Assembly: GCA_003427395.1 (NCBI GenBank)
Contig: BFEA01000543.1
Coordinates: 732,110 to 755,085 of the forward strand
From: Chara braunii
Lineage: Eukaryota; Streptophyta; Charophyceae; Charales; Characeae
Direction: 5' to 3'
DNA length: 22,976 nucleotides
The notes beneath the pieces are model-generated. The model ran no database searches. It was not told the DNA's origin and saw only the letters and a list, made by a program, of their open reading frames with translations. How positions within the stretch are numbered: position 1 is the stretch's first letter; every line of letters starts with the position of its first letter. Of the stretch, positions 1 through 9,470 are shown piece by piece. A program made the translations under genes and the position numbers.

Positions 1-352
1 GTAGTCCTCCACCCGCATGCGCTCTTTATTGGCCAAAGTAGATGCTACCGGTCTACTAAGGTGCTGCACCCGGTCCTTCAGGCGCAGTCTCTCAACGCAG
101 TCACGACTTGATGAAGTTTCACGTGGAGCCAATGTCTACGAAGGCACCACACTTGCGGCGACCCACACCAACTTCCACAACGAAGTGCTCCCCTCTAGGA
201 CCTCTACTCAGTGCCACCCAGGACTCACGAGGGTCCATTGTCGACCACTCACCTTGAAGGTCCTCTAAGGCTTCAGCCACATCCAACGTACAGAGTATAG
301 TTGGGTACGGATGCATCTGCGGGGTGACTAAGAAGTCAATAGCTTCAGCCAA
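1..352 (-). pseudogene. retroelement aspartic protease-like fragment (5' part)
   Basis: Read on the minus strand, 352 to about 120 is an open frame ending in CGAFVDIGST. This matches the active-site region of retroelement aspartic proteases (usual D-[ST]-G-[AST]), but the residue after the catalytic Asp is Ile, which is unusual. An in-frame stop follows the motif at once. A different frame, from about 117 to 1, carries plausible continuing coding sequence (LRLKDRV, then STLANKERMRVEDY) and leaves the window. The piece lies downstream of the gag zinc knuckle in the same direction, as expected for gag-pro order in Ty3/gypsy-type elements. The protease would process the Gag-Pol polyprotein. The frame break and the stop argue that this copy is dead. 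The protease assignment rests on the short motif plus order; the reverse transcriptase that would settle the class is outside the window. Confidence 0.6.
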
Positions 353-403
353 CTCTTGAAACGGGGAGGGTACATCACCCGCTTCAACGAGAGTAGAAGC
401 AGC

Positions 404-438
404 GACAACTTCTATTGGCTAGCTACAACTTCTATTGG
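404..438. repeat. 20-bp tandem duplication
   Basis: The 15-mer ACAACTTCTATTGGC occurs at 404-418 and again at 424-438, a period of 20 bp, with TAGCT between. It lies just after the gag frame ends on the minus strand and probably reflects a small slippage event in the dead element. Confidence 0.75.
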
Positions 439-439
439 C

Positions 440-2218
440 CCTAAGTGTTTCCCGAGCTGGAGCTCGTAGAGGCCCTAGACTGAGAAGAAGGATACCCACC
501 CTTAGGCAGGAACTTCTGCGAAACCTTAGCGTTCTTGCATTTAAACAGTTGATGGCCGTACTTGCCACAATTTATGCAAGCCCCACGCTGCCAATGGTCC
601 CGCCACACTTCTTGATCCAAACCTGCTCTAACCCAAGCAGCTATTTTGTTTGGGTTAGCGGCTTGCCCCTAACTCCTCTGTTGACTGCCCTTGCCTCAGC
701 CACCTGCCTTAGTCTTAACTACGGCGGCGAGGTTGCTACCCTCGACACTCTCCTCGCCGTCTAACTATGATCCTTCCACAAGCTCAATAACATCATTGGT
801 CTTAGTTTATTCCCATCGGAATCAACCATCATCAATTGGCTACCCTTCTTCTTCCATTCTTGTGGGGGTTTGAGCACCACCCAACATAGCCTCTAAGTCT
901 AAGGCCTTCTTACTGAATGTCTCAAATATGTGATACTCTAGACGAGCCTCGCTAGCCAAGAGGTTCTTGATGTCTGTGGGAAGACATCTCAAGAACATTG
1001 TCAATAAGACCTGTGGATTATACTCCCACTCCTGGGACGACAATCAACCGCTCGACGGTTGTGGTCAACTCTCTCACAGACTTATACTTCCTAGAGTTAA
1101 GTTTTAGTAGCCCATCAGTGGCAATCTGCGCCTGCTGATGGTTGTGCCATCGAGCCTCCACTAAATCCATAAAGCTTTCGAGGGTATGGGTCTTGGCCCA
1201 GTCACCCATGTTTCTGCCGAACCCTTTGGAAGCTACTAATCCATTTAGCCAGCGAGCTGCTGAACCCTCTAAGTAGGATGTAAAGTAATCACTTCCTCTT
1301 CTACCAGTGTCCTCTTTGCCCTGACCCACACTGGAACCGTTCTCAACCAAGTGTCGAAAGCCTCGTCCTTCTTATCTCTTGAGAAGGTTGGAGGTGGTTT
1401 CAGAGGGGTCTTGGGGTACCAAGGTTGCTGCTGTCCCACTGGTGAGACAGGTGGCGGCTGTGGTGTAGCGCCAGCCGCTGGACCAGCAGATGAAGAAGCG
1501 GCAGTCTGAGATAGAGCCGCTTGGTGATGGTCCGGACTGAGCGGCATAGGGGCCTGTCATCGCTGAGAATGGCAACGATGGCAAATCTGCTAGCCTGTTT
1601 CTTGGCCTATGCATGGCATTCAGGAGCTGATCCAATTTGTCCTGGATTGTATCTAGTTTACTGTCCATGTATGCGTGCATGGATCGCCTTAAAAATCTTT
1701 TCAGTATTGTTAAGGGTCGAGTCATCTAACCCCTCTAGTGCAGCTGTGTCTGCCTCCCTACCCTCTAGTCTGACGCTCCTGTCTCTAATCTCTTTCTCTC
1801 TTTTAGTAGCTTGTTTAAGTTCCTCCTCTAGCCTCAAACAAATCCTTTCTACCTGCTGGAGCTCCATCTGCTCCCGGGTGCGTGGAGGCGGTGAGCTGAA
1901 CTGCAAGCCCGCCATCTGACTAGTGCCAGCTCCTGACGTACTGGAGATGGACTGTGAACTGGTCGCGTCGAGTGGCATGCCCAAGCTCTGACCAGTAGAG
2001 TTTGCAGCAGAAGTGGCTGAAGAGGTAGCCATTGCTACTGCGCTAGCTGCTGCTGCTGCCTCTCTCGCAGTCTCTAGGTTACGGGCCCTTGCTTCGGCCC
2101 TAAGTCTTCTCTCGTCTCCTGGTAGTAGAACCTGGAACACTACGGGTATCCTACTGGTCCCCCGTCGTGTCTGCCTCCTATCGTGAGATGTATCTTCACC
2201 ACCCTCTGATTCACTCAT
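440..2218 (-). pseudogene. Ty3/gypsy-type retrotransposon gag, frameshifted
   Basis: The minus-strand reading starts at an ATG at 2218 (MSESEGGEDTSHDRRQ) and goes through an Ala/Ser-rich stretch and a charged coiled-coil-like stretch (MELQQVERICLRLEEELKQA). It then crosses several frames: about 1700-1535 (DTIQDKLDQLLNA), 1535-1280 (PWYPKTPLKPPPTFS, DTWLRTVPVWVRAKR), 1285-1030 (SYLEGSAARWLNGL, VEARWHN) and 1040-840 (NPQVLLTMFLRCLP, IKNLLASEARLEYH). The W-x3-V...A..YLEG.A..W arrangement is that of the Retrotrans_gag family. A CX2CX4HX4C zinc knuckle (CINCGKYGHQLFKC) is encoded at 578-537, followed by a Ser-rich tail and a stop near 440. Gag would form the retroelement particle and bind its RNA. 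At least four frame changes, near 1690, 1535, 1280 and 1035, make this copy non-coding as assembled. The order of segments is intact, so decay is by small indels and not by rearrangement. Confidence 0.8.
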
Positions 2219-2836
2219 GGGCTAGGCAGACGCTGTCTGCACTAATGTCCTCTCTGGGACCTGCAGCAGCATGCGTCTGACCGGTTCTAATAATAATTAA
2301 CATAAACTGATATCCGACGAGTTACCTAGGCTACCGGTCAAGCGGCATCAACAGTATCGACACAGACTGTACACAAATAGTCTACTTCCATTCCGATTAG
2401 TTCTGTTCAGAAGCATTGAGAAGAACTGACTATGGTAGATTACAGTCCTACTCTAGGCTGTCTGTTAGGTGTTAGCAGACTGTCAACCAACTAATCAAGA
2501 TAAAACTAGACTACTGTGAGCAGATGTATGCACAATGGATTTGACAGTGTATTACAGCTGAGTTCACAATTGGAATCCCCTTCCCCTGTATCCAACGTAC
2601 CTATGAGCATCATCAAGCTGCGGTGTCTAAGGTGTGCATTCACGGCCCACCCCTGTGCCCAAGACGTATGCTTATGACCAGCCTGCCCGTTGTTTACCCT
2701 CGCGTGCAACGAGCCTTACATCCGACTGATCTGGCTGATCAAGAGGCAATTTAAGGACAGCCCCGGGAGTCCTCAGGCATTATTTAACATTGCAATCAGG
2801 ACGACGATCACAGCCAGTGGACAGTTCAGGCCCCAA

Positions 2837-2908
2837 CCAGAAATGTTTATAGATGGTCTGGGAGTGTCTGTACCAGAAATATTTATAGACAGACTGGGAG
2901 CGTCTGCA
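2837..2908. repeat. two tandem 36-bp units
   Basis: CCAGAAATGTTTATAGATGG at 2837 recurs as CCAGAAATATTTATAGACAG at 2873, and the similarity continues through CTGGGAG(T/C)GTCTG. The period is 36 bp with a few substitutions. Confidence 0.8.
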
Positions 2909-2944
2909 TTATTACTGGTCAGTCCGCACATCCCTTCTATCAGC

Positions 2945-2998
2945 GCAGCAAAGAGCCTCAATGGACAAAGCAGCACAAAGAGCCTCAATCGACAAAGC
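2945..2998. repeat. two tandem 27-bp units
   Basis: GAGCCTCAATGGACAAAGCA (from 2953) recurs 27 bp later as GAGCCTCAATCGACAAAGCA (from 2980). It lies 40 bp from the 36-bp repeat, so this small area is slippage-prone. Confidence 0.8.
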
Positions 2999-3200
2999 AG
3001 CATAGCCTGTGTGTACTACTCCCATGGGTTGGCATGGTGACCATGACCCGTGCTTCGAGCAGGGCCCTTCAGAGACACCGCCCTCTCCTGCAAGATGGGC
3101 CACTGGGAAGAATGTTGTCTCTCAAGATAGAGCGCACACGACTCCTTACCAAAGAGAGGACACTCAAGTTGGACTCACTTCCTCACAGTAAGAAGAGATT

Positions 3201-3946
3201 GAGAGGGTAGATAAGGAATGGGAACAACGTACCTGGAGATAGCTGCCCCCAACCACAGATTTCTCACCAATTGGGCTGACGTGCTTTTCGATGACCAGTC
3301 AATAGCCTCGGTACGACCCACAACGCAATGCAGTGCCACCTCAGCCAAAATGCCACGTCAGCATACTCTCATCATCATACATACACCTGCTGTCGCCACA
3401 GTCTTCCAGCGGCCGGCCCCTCTACCTGGGCCCCGCTCATACAAACCAGCGCCAAAGTATCCTTACTGCACATGAAGCATCGTGAGCGCACCAAGTAACA
3501 ATGTCGCCGGTGCCAGGTAAACGGCGATCACGAACCAGCTCCGATACTAAATTGCAAGGAATATGAGTGTGCACGATACACAGAAAACCAAGTTGCGAAA
3601 TCACACGGATGTCCAAGTAGTTGTGTCCAAGCAGAGAGTACAAATGCACCGAGAAACCATCCATATAGAGCAATACAATGAAGTAATGAGCCATTGCGGC
3701 TAATGCTCCTAACATCATGGAAGCAAAACTGCGGAAAAAGAAGATCGTTTGCCATGCTGGATCATGAAAACTAAGTACAAACACAAGGATTGACACTGAA
3801 TGGATTTACGGTCAACCACGGCAGTTCTCAGAATTGAGTCAGCAGCTCTACAGTTTACAAGCCACACGCACACACACCCAGGCACACACACATGAGCACA
3901 CACACAAGCACATGAGCACACGCCTTGAGTTATTGCAAGTCCCATT
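3201..3946. other. non-coding stretch with CA-rich microsatellite
   Basis: No coding region is convincing on either strand. An imperfect ACAC/GAGCACAC microsatellite lies at about 3862-3926, directly before the long inverted repeat that starts at 3947. Otherwise I see nothing in it. Confidence 0.5.
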
Positions 3947-4165
3947 CCCAAATACTTCTTTCGGCCGAGCCTCATCTGGACCTCTGAAAAATGCAGTGTA
4001 TGTCATATTCCCATTTTCTCCAGCACTGAGAAAGGTAGTGGTGGTTTAAGCTTTAAACAGCTCGTAAGCCCAAATACCTTTCTCAGTGCTGGAGAAAATG
4101 GGAATATGACATACACTGCATTTTTCAGAGGTCCAGAGGAGGCTCGGCCGAAAGAAGTATTTGGG
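3947..4165. repeat. long near-perfect inverted repeat (91-bp arms)
   Basis: The left arm (3947-4037) begins CCCAAATACTTCTTTCGGCC. The right arm (4075-4165) is its reverse complement over the whole 91 bp with a single difference that I can see (CTCATCTGG against CTCCTCTGG). The loop is 37 bp (4038-4074) and repeats the terminal CCCAAATA next to the right arm. The transcript would fold into one long hairpin. It could be a young foldback MITE or a small-RNA precursor. I see no certain target-site duplication, and no protein is encoded. Near-identity of the arms argues for recent origin or for selection on pairing. Confidence 0.9.
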
Positions 4166-4344
4166 CCCTATGGGCCTGCAGATACAACAACAACAACAAA
4201 AAAGAGACTTATCCGGCGTCAGGGAAGGTTGTGCACACACCAATACTTCCAGTTCATCATCGGCGTCATGTATGTAACTAGTAATGTGGATAGTTTCAGG
4301 TTGTCTGCTTTGTGTTTTTGTTTTTCTCAGCTCTTGTGACACGT

Positions 4345-4759
4345 TTTTCTCAGCCATCAGACGCTGTGAGGCGAGTTTGAAAAAAAAAACAAAACAAAAA
4401 AAAAAAACAGCGTAATAATGCGAGATTGTCAATACAGGTACAACACTTGTTGAGACGTCCATCACATTTGCAAGCCTGAAACATGCGGCAATACATGTTT
4501 TCCAAGTTTTTCAAGTTTGGGTAACGTTTTGCCCATTTCATGATTTCTCAGCCATCGGACGTTGTGAGGCGAGCTAAGGAAGCTTGTATCAAAAAAACAA
4601 CAAAAAAAAGATAATGCAAGACTGTCACTACAGGCAAAGCACTCGTTGTACTGGTATTGATAAAACGAAAAGATATGCAGCATATTTTACTAGTGCAGAC
4701 AGATAAAGCACTTGTTGTACTGGTATTGCTAAAAACGGAAAGATATGGTCATATTTTAC
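4345..4759. repeat. satellite-like patch, ~198-bp and 69-bp periods
   Basis: CAGCCATC(A/G)GACG(C/T)TGTGAGG occurs at 4351 and 4549, a period of 198 bp, each time followed by GGCGAG and an A-rich run. Inside the second unit, AAAGCAC(T/C)(C/T)GTTGTACTGG occurs at 4636 and 4705, a period of 69 bp, continuing through AAGATATG and CATATTTTACTA. A related AC(A)ACTTGTTG occurs near 4442. The last unit is interrupted by the MITE at 4760. Confidence 0.7.
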
Positions 4760-4868
4760 TACCATCTTCATCCGAATAGAACGCCTGGTCATTGCAGCCG
4801 TATTTGGTGCACTTTTCAGTCCAGATACAGCTACAATAACCGGGCGTTCTATTCGGGTGAAGGCGGTA
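4760..4868. mobile_element. MITE copy 1, mariner-like, TA-flanked, 109 bp
   Basis: The element begins TA-CCATCTTCATCCGAATAG and ends CTATTCGGGTGAAGGCGG-TA. The terminal inverted repeats run to about 33 bp and include GAATAGAACGCC(T/C)GGT(C/T)ATT. The second copy at 14168-14276 has exactly the same length and shares part of the core (TTTTCAGTCCAGATACAGC). A TA dinucleotide at both ends fits the duplication made by Tc1/mariner transposases, so this is probably a non-autonomous mariner derivative. It encodes nothing and would need a transposase supplied in trans. It sits in satellite-like sequence upstream of the visible SMC2 exons. Confidence 0.85.
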
Positions 4869-5065
4869 GTATAGAAGAATTGCAGGCTGGAGTTCAGGTC
4901 CACAAATTCGACCAATATATTTTGCCTGGGCAGTGACCTGTACAATTGCAGTCTAAGAACTCTGCACTGTTCTGAGGAAATTATGCCCTTTTGACGTTTT
5001 GAAACTTTTGATCCTATTGCTGAGCATTCCGAGTCTGAGTCTGTGTTTTGCTGTGTTTTGACTTT

Positions 5066-5571
5066 TCAGTGTGTAATACTGTGTATGTGATCATCCGCGG
5101 ATGTATGTATGCTGTGTGCTTGCCTGTGCCCAAATCTGAGTCTGTGCGCTAGCTCTCTTGGCCGTACTGTGGGGCTGTTCCTCGGACAGGGACAAAAGTA
5201 GTGATCGAGGTAGGACCAGGGGCACAAAGGGACACATTGGGGGCGAAAGAGCGTCCAGGGATAAGAGTAGGATTTGTTAGAGGCCCGGTAGGGATTTTCC
5301 AGCAAGTTGGTTAGGCATGGAAGGCTCTGGTGGATGTCCAGTAGGTAATGATGCTTGAGAGCCTGAATGCAGGCTGGTCGAAGTCTAGGTTCAGGGTCTG
5401 TAGGTAGATATCCGTCTGCAGTGATGTTCCCGCAAAATGCAGGAACGCCTGGTAGACCGAGTGCACCCAAGGGAGGCCAGGTAGAGGCAGGTAGTGCCCA
5501 GCCAAGAGGTACTGGAGGTCAGGCAGCCAAAATATAGCATTCTGTGCAATGAGCACTAGGTCGTTCACCAA
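5066..5571 (-). pseudogene. unrecognised decayed ORF, two overlapping frames
   Basis: On the minus strand one frame runs 5571 to 5311 (LVLIAQNAIFWLPDLQYLLA, GLPWVHSVYQAFLHFAG). A second, 5470 to 5066, continues after a shift near 5440-5430 (IQALKHHYLLDIHQSLPCLT, FRPQCVPLCPWSYLDHYFCP). Amino-acid composition is protein-like in both parts, with many aromatic residues and Cys-Pro pairs, so a former coding sequence broken by an indel is likely. Upstream to about 5950 the same strand is Pro/Ser-rich with stops and may be its degraded N-terminus. I recognise no domain. It may be the accessory ORF of a repeat family or an old gene fragment. It points opposite to SMC2. Confidence 0.4.
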
Positions 5572-6407
5572 GTAGTCATGCTGCTGCTCCGCCCAGAGGG
5601 AGAGGTTGGAGGAGCTCCTGGAGAGGAAGGTGGAGCTTGAGAGTGAAGGAGATGGAGTAGTAGTAGGGAGAGGTAGGAGAAGCCCTAGACTATGGAGGTA
5701 GAGGAAGAAGGCCTTCGGGCCACGTCGTGGTGATGGAGAGAGGTTGAAGGAGGGAGAAGGTGGTGGGGACTGGCAAGGAGACCTACCTTTGGCTATGGTG
5801 GACTTACACCTTCATCTCCCTGGTTTCGGCATTGCATCAAGGAGGTCCCTGTTCGCGTACCAGTTGGACATGAACTTCATCCGGAGGTTGGACATGGTGG
5901 TAGATGAGAGGAGAGGGCACAAGAGCTGTTGCATTGTCCTTTGAACATCCGAGATAGCTCAGGATGTGCTGTGATAGCTAGTAGCCATAGGTCGTAGAGG
6001 AGAGAGACGGAGTGAGCTAAGGGAGAGCTCCTTCAAGTCTGGCAGTAAGGGGGCCAACTGTACATTGATTTTTGTTCATTCATTCATTCATTCATTATGA
6101 TTGTTATTATTATGAATAAAGAGGTGGAGGTGACGATGGGGGGAGAGATGATGCTGGCGAGATATGGAGGGGGATGATATTGGTTCCAACGTGTGTCCTT
6201 CTTCTTCTTCTTCGCCTGCGGCCTCAACTCATTCTTCTTCTCTCCTCAACTCATTCCTCTTCTATTCGAGTTGTGTTGGATCAACTTGGATGGCATTGTC
6301 TAACATCTGAGATCTGAGTTTTGCAACATGAAATGGACAGGATCATAGCACCCGGAATATCTCATTTTCAATGATAGAAGAGATAGTTGAGGGCCTTTGA
6401 GCTTGCT

Positions 6408-6408
<1 letters not shown>
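5572..6408. other. purine-rich stretch and ATTC microsatellite
   Basis: Positions 5590-5760 are strongly purine-rich on the plus strand (AGGAGGTGGAG-type), then weakly structured DNA follows. A short (ATTC)n run lies at about 6077-6096, and a TTC-rich segment at 6196-6265. No gene is supported. Confidence 0.45.
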
Positions 6409-6480
<72 letters not shown>

Positions 6481-6530
6481 CGTCCCCACCCCCCCTTCCC
6501 CNCCCCCGCACAGTTGAAGGGGCTAGTGCC
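6409..6530. repeat. poly-C run of 71 bases and assembly gap (N at 6502)
   Basis: An unbroken run of 71 C residues (6409-6479) is followed by C-rich sequence with a single N at 6502. Such a run is hard to replicate and to sequence, and the N probably stands for a gap of unknown size. It lies about 160 bp before the first visible SMC2 exon, so an upstream exon could be missing here. Confidence 0.8.
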
Positions 6531-6664
6531 CGATGGCATTGTATCTGAAACAGGACTCAAGAGTCAAGAGTCAAAAGTTGACTTTTTTTATCGACAGCTT
6601 CAAGTATGATGTTGAACACCGTATACTGTTTGTAATTTGGCTGGGGAATGGGATGCCTTGGTAG

Positions 6665-6890
6665 GGATTTCGGCTCGATATTTTCTACGCTGTTGCCAGG
6701 CACTAATGCAAAGCTGGATCCCCCTGAAGGTGGTGATTTCATGGATGGGCTGGAGGTGAAAGTGGCATTCGGAACTGTTTGGAAACAGTCTCTCTCAGAA
6801 CTGAGTGGAGGCCAGCGCTCCTTGCTTGCCTTGTCGCTCATTCTAGCTCTGCTTTTGTTCAAGCCAGCTCCCTTGTATATTCTCGACGAG
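6665..6890 (+). CDS. SMC2: SMC2 exon: start of the C-terminal ATPase head
   Basis: SMC2 is the condensin ATPase subunit that pairs with SMC4 to compact chromosomes in mitosis. This exon reads [12 protein letters not shown], then [24 protein letters not shown], the ABC signature LSGGQRSL, and the Walker B strand PLYILDE up to the exon end. The wording is that of SMC2 and not SMC1, 3 or 4. The start is set by the acceptor TAG ending at 6664: exon base 6665 completes a codon split after its second base, and DFGS follows in frame. The donor GAG|GTGAGTAA at 6890/6891 is near-consensus and leaves phase 0. The acceptor has a weak pyrimidine tract, so the start is less certain than the end. The preceding exons, which would encode the hinge-proximal coiled coil, are not visible between 1 and 6664. 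Confidence 0.93.
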
Positions 6891-7280
6891 GTGAGTAAAC
6901 CAGCTTTTACCAATGCCTCAGAGAGTCAGAGGCGTGACTTGTCACTCCCTTTGTTAGTCCTCGCACTCTCAAAATGCTCAACCCGTGACAACTGTCTTGC
7001 CAACCTCTCTGTGACTTCCATCCTGCTCCCGGTGAACTTTCCTGCTTTGAACTTAATTCAATTTCATTTGGTCTGGGATTGAAGTGAGTCCTTGGTTCTG
7101 GCATTGCCTGGCAATTCATCTCTTTGGGCATAAATGGACCTTTCCATAGAATGGTTCCTTGTCCCACTCTGTCGTTGGCCAGGAGCAGAGTATGGAATAC
7201 TAGCCTGAGGGAGTCATAGAGACTTTTAGACCGTACGCCAGGGAAAGCTCGGCCAGGGGTTTTTTTTCTCGTTTTGGTCG

Positions 7281-7352
7281 TCTGATTGCCTGGGTTCGAA
7301 CTTGGGTCTGTATTTCAACAGTTCATGAGTGTACCAACTGAGCCAGGATGCT
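7281..7352 (-). repeat. tRNA-derived SINE head, family C
   Basis: On the minus strand an A-box (TGGCTCAGTTGG, 7345-7334) and a B-box (AGTTCGAACCC, 7302-7292) are spaced as in a tRNA gene's internal polymerase III promoter. The cloverleaf does not close: the acceptor and T stems do not pair fully, so this is not a working tRNA but most likely a SINE head or a tRNA pseudogene. Confidence 0.6.
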
Positions 7353-7423
7353 AGTTTGTATACTTCTAAGTTCTAACGGCATATTCTGGCACTAGTCCCT
7401 GAAAATCGCAAAATGGCAAAATC

Positions 7424-7470
7424 AGCGGCCAGATCGACTCCCTCGAAAAGGAGGACTGGATCTGGCCGCT
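7424..7470. repeat. short perfect hairpin (12-bp arms)
   Basis: AGCGGCCAGATC (7424-7435) pairs perfectly with GATCTGGCCGCT (7459-7470) around a 23-base loop that can pair further (CTCC...GGAG). It lies inside the SMC2 intron and is too short to assign to an element. Confidence 0.6.
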
Positions 7471-7644
7471 CGTTTTATGGTCGACGAAGACTTGTGCACG
7501 ATCGTGTGGCGTGTAATGTGATGCTTGCGATTGCGGATGCATGTATTTTACTCACCCTAGTGCGAGTATGCTCTAACTGTTGTGGGAGTTGCGGCAGGCT
7601 TGGAATGATATCACGACAGGTATGGTTCCATTTTTGAACACTGT

Positions 7645-7790
7645 GTCCTGGCTGTAGTGGTTAAGATAACTGGCTCTTGAGGCTGAGGTTGCCGGTTCGA
7701 ATCCGTGCTTGCGTGGTGGAGGATGCCAGGCTCATGCTGGGATGGGTAGCGCCTTCCTGTAGCCTCAGCTGTTGGGGAGCTAGATGTGCA
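7645..7790 (+). repeat. tRNA-derived SINE, family B
   Basis: A-box TGGCTGTAGTGG (7649-7660) and a perfect B-box GGTTCGAATCC (7694-7704) are correctly spaced for polymerase III. The sequence resembles a Ser/Leu-type tRNA head but does not fold into an intact tRNA. The tRNA-unrelated body probably follows to about 7790; its end is not defined. Confidence 0.6.
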
Positions 7791-8611
7791 GATTCACTTA
7801 GCTGCTGCTGAGAGCTCGGAGTTCGCTTTATCGATGCTTGGCTTCTGGGTTGTCATTTATTTCTTCTCTTCTGGTGAACTCTTGTGTCCTACACACATTC
7901 TGAGGAGTTGTCTTGATATCCGCTGTTCATTTTGGTCTGCTGCTATCATGATGTTTTTTTATTGGTCAGGTACTCAGTTATGTTTTGCGCTTTGTGGATG
8001 TGTGTCAGCATCCAAGTTCCATCAACCAATAACCAACAGGAGGGAGAATAAGAACAGAGGGTCGGGGGTGGGGGGGTGGGGGGGAACTCAACAGAAAGGA
8101 CTGTGGAGTGCTGGCTGTTGGTCTATAGAATACGCCGTCATGGCCGGCTGATCTGTGTCACCAACAGTCATGATAAGTGAAATGATTTCAGAAAGGGATG
8201 GTGTATATATCAGGACTTGGCAGCGCCGACTTGTTGGCTATCATATTACTGTAGTGGCATAGTGTACACATCAGTTTTGTTTTGTGACGCGGAACAAGTG
8301 GGGCCCATTTTGAAGTTAGCATTTCAGGGCCGTTTATGCATGTCTTATATCTCCACAATCGTGTGAATGCAAAAAAAAAGGAGTGGTATGTCAGTGATTT
8401 ATATCATGTATGTTTCAAGGTTATTCTTTTACCTAAATTGAACAGCAGGCCTCGCGTGACGCCCCCCGCCAGACCCAGCAGAAATCGGGGGCGGGTGGAA
8501 CCGTCGGGGCACCTGCAGTGCTGCTTGGGCTCAGGTTGGGTTCATGCACGGAGCGCTGACGATCTCAAGGCTTCGATGTTGGGAAGTGTCACGCGTTACA
8601 TAGTCGGGCCG

Positions 8612-9062
8612 TGTGGGTGTAGGTTCGCGTTTGTGTGTTTGTTTGTTTTTTTTGGGCTCGTTTTGCGGGTGTAGATTTGTTTTCCTTTTTTGTCGTTTAG
8701 CGTCACATGTTTCCCCCACGTTCGAATACAAGTACATAGCCGGGCTGAAGTACACGGCCGGGCTGTGTGGGTGTAGATTCGTGTGTTTTTTTGTTGTCGT
8801 TTTGCAGACGTAGAATCGTTTTCTTATTTTTGTCGTTCGCAGGTGTAGATTCGTTTTCTTTTCTGGGCGTTTTGTGGCTGGCACTGTGAGGCCCATTTAA
8901 AATACAAAGGGCCTCTCACCACATGCACGAAAGACAAAAAATATGGCGGTGTGTCTTTCCATGTTTTTGCAGAAGATTCGTTCTCATTTTGGCAGCGTGT
9001 GTGGGTGTAGGTGCGTTTTTTCTTTGCTCTTTTGTGGGTGTGGAATTGTTTTTTTTCTTGAA
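8612..9062. repeat. degenerate minisatellite (GGGTGTAGATTCGTTTTC-like)
   Basis: Variants of GGGTGTAGATTCGTTTTCTT followed by a T-rich stretch and GTCGTTTTG recur near 8619, 8669, 8769, 8808, 8843, 9003 and 9037. Spacing is mostly 35-50 bp, broken by insertions such as 8700-8765. Units are diverged, so the array is old. Confidence 0.7.
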
Positions 9063-9154
9063 GTAGAGCGAGGGGCTTATACTACAACCGTCTGCCCCAC
9101 ATATCACATGGAGGATTCGAGATCCGCCGGTCAACATTTCGGGTTTTCAGCAAG

Positions 9155-9470
9155 GAGGACACAAGGGGGGAAGAGGAAGAGGGGGAGGGGGAGAAGGAGG
9201 ACGGGGAGGAGGGACACGAGGAGGAGGAGAGGCAGCAACAGGGCCAAAATGGGGCTGAGCAGGAGAGGGAGCAGGATATGTGATCGAAGAGGAGACCAAT
9301 GAGGTGACGAATGAGGAGCAAGTGGGCGAGGGAGGAGGTGGCCAGCGTAGCGTGGTTGTTTTTCTTTATATGCATGCGGCTACACACATCCTTCTCTTCC
9401 TCTTTCCGCCCTCCTCCGCTCCATTTCTCTCCTCGCCTCTCCTCCGTCATCTTTTCTCTGATCCCCTCTG
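9155..9470. repeat. facing purine-rich and pyrimidine-rich tracts
   Basis: The plus strand is almost pure GA at 9155-9232 and almost pure CT at 9389-9460. The two tracts are roughly complementary in composition and could pair across about 160 bp, or form triplex structures. No gene is supported. Confidence 0.5.

Larger units (their letters stand above)
2219..3200. other. non-coding leader or LTR side of the gag element
   Basis: This stretch lies upstream of gag in the element's own direction, where the untranslated leader and 5' LTR would be expected. I found no convincing LTR pair and no initiator-Met primer-binding site, so its limits stay undefined. It holds two short tandem repeats (separate entries), which are common in LTRs. 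No ORF here looks coding. Confidence 0.35.

Noticed and set aside
2219-3200. A 5' LTR with primer-binding site for the gag element
   Set aside because: I found neither a TGGTATCAGAGC-like site on the minus strand nor a repeated LTR in the window.
6270-6304. A short LTR-like TGTTGGA...TAACA segment
   Set aside because: Only about 32 bp, no partner LTR and no primer-binding site.
6300-6609. Poly-Gly and poly-Pro frames
   Set aside because: They come from the 71-base C run and nearby C-rich sequence next to a gap.
6606-6664. A 59-bp intron with an SMC2 exon directly upstream (ending near 6605)
   Set aside because: The phase would fit, but the upstream peptide (LTFFIDSF) does not resemble the SMC2 coiled coil that should precede DFGS.
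7645-7716. A functional tRNA gene
   Set aside because: A- and B-boxes are good, but acceptor and T stems do not pair well enough; a SINE head is more likely.
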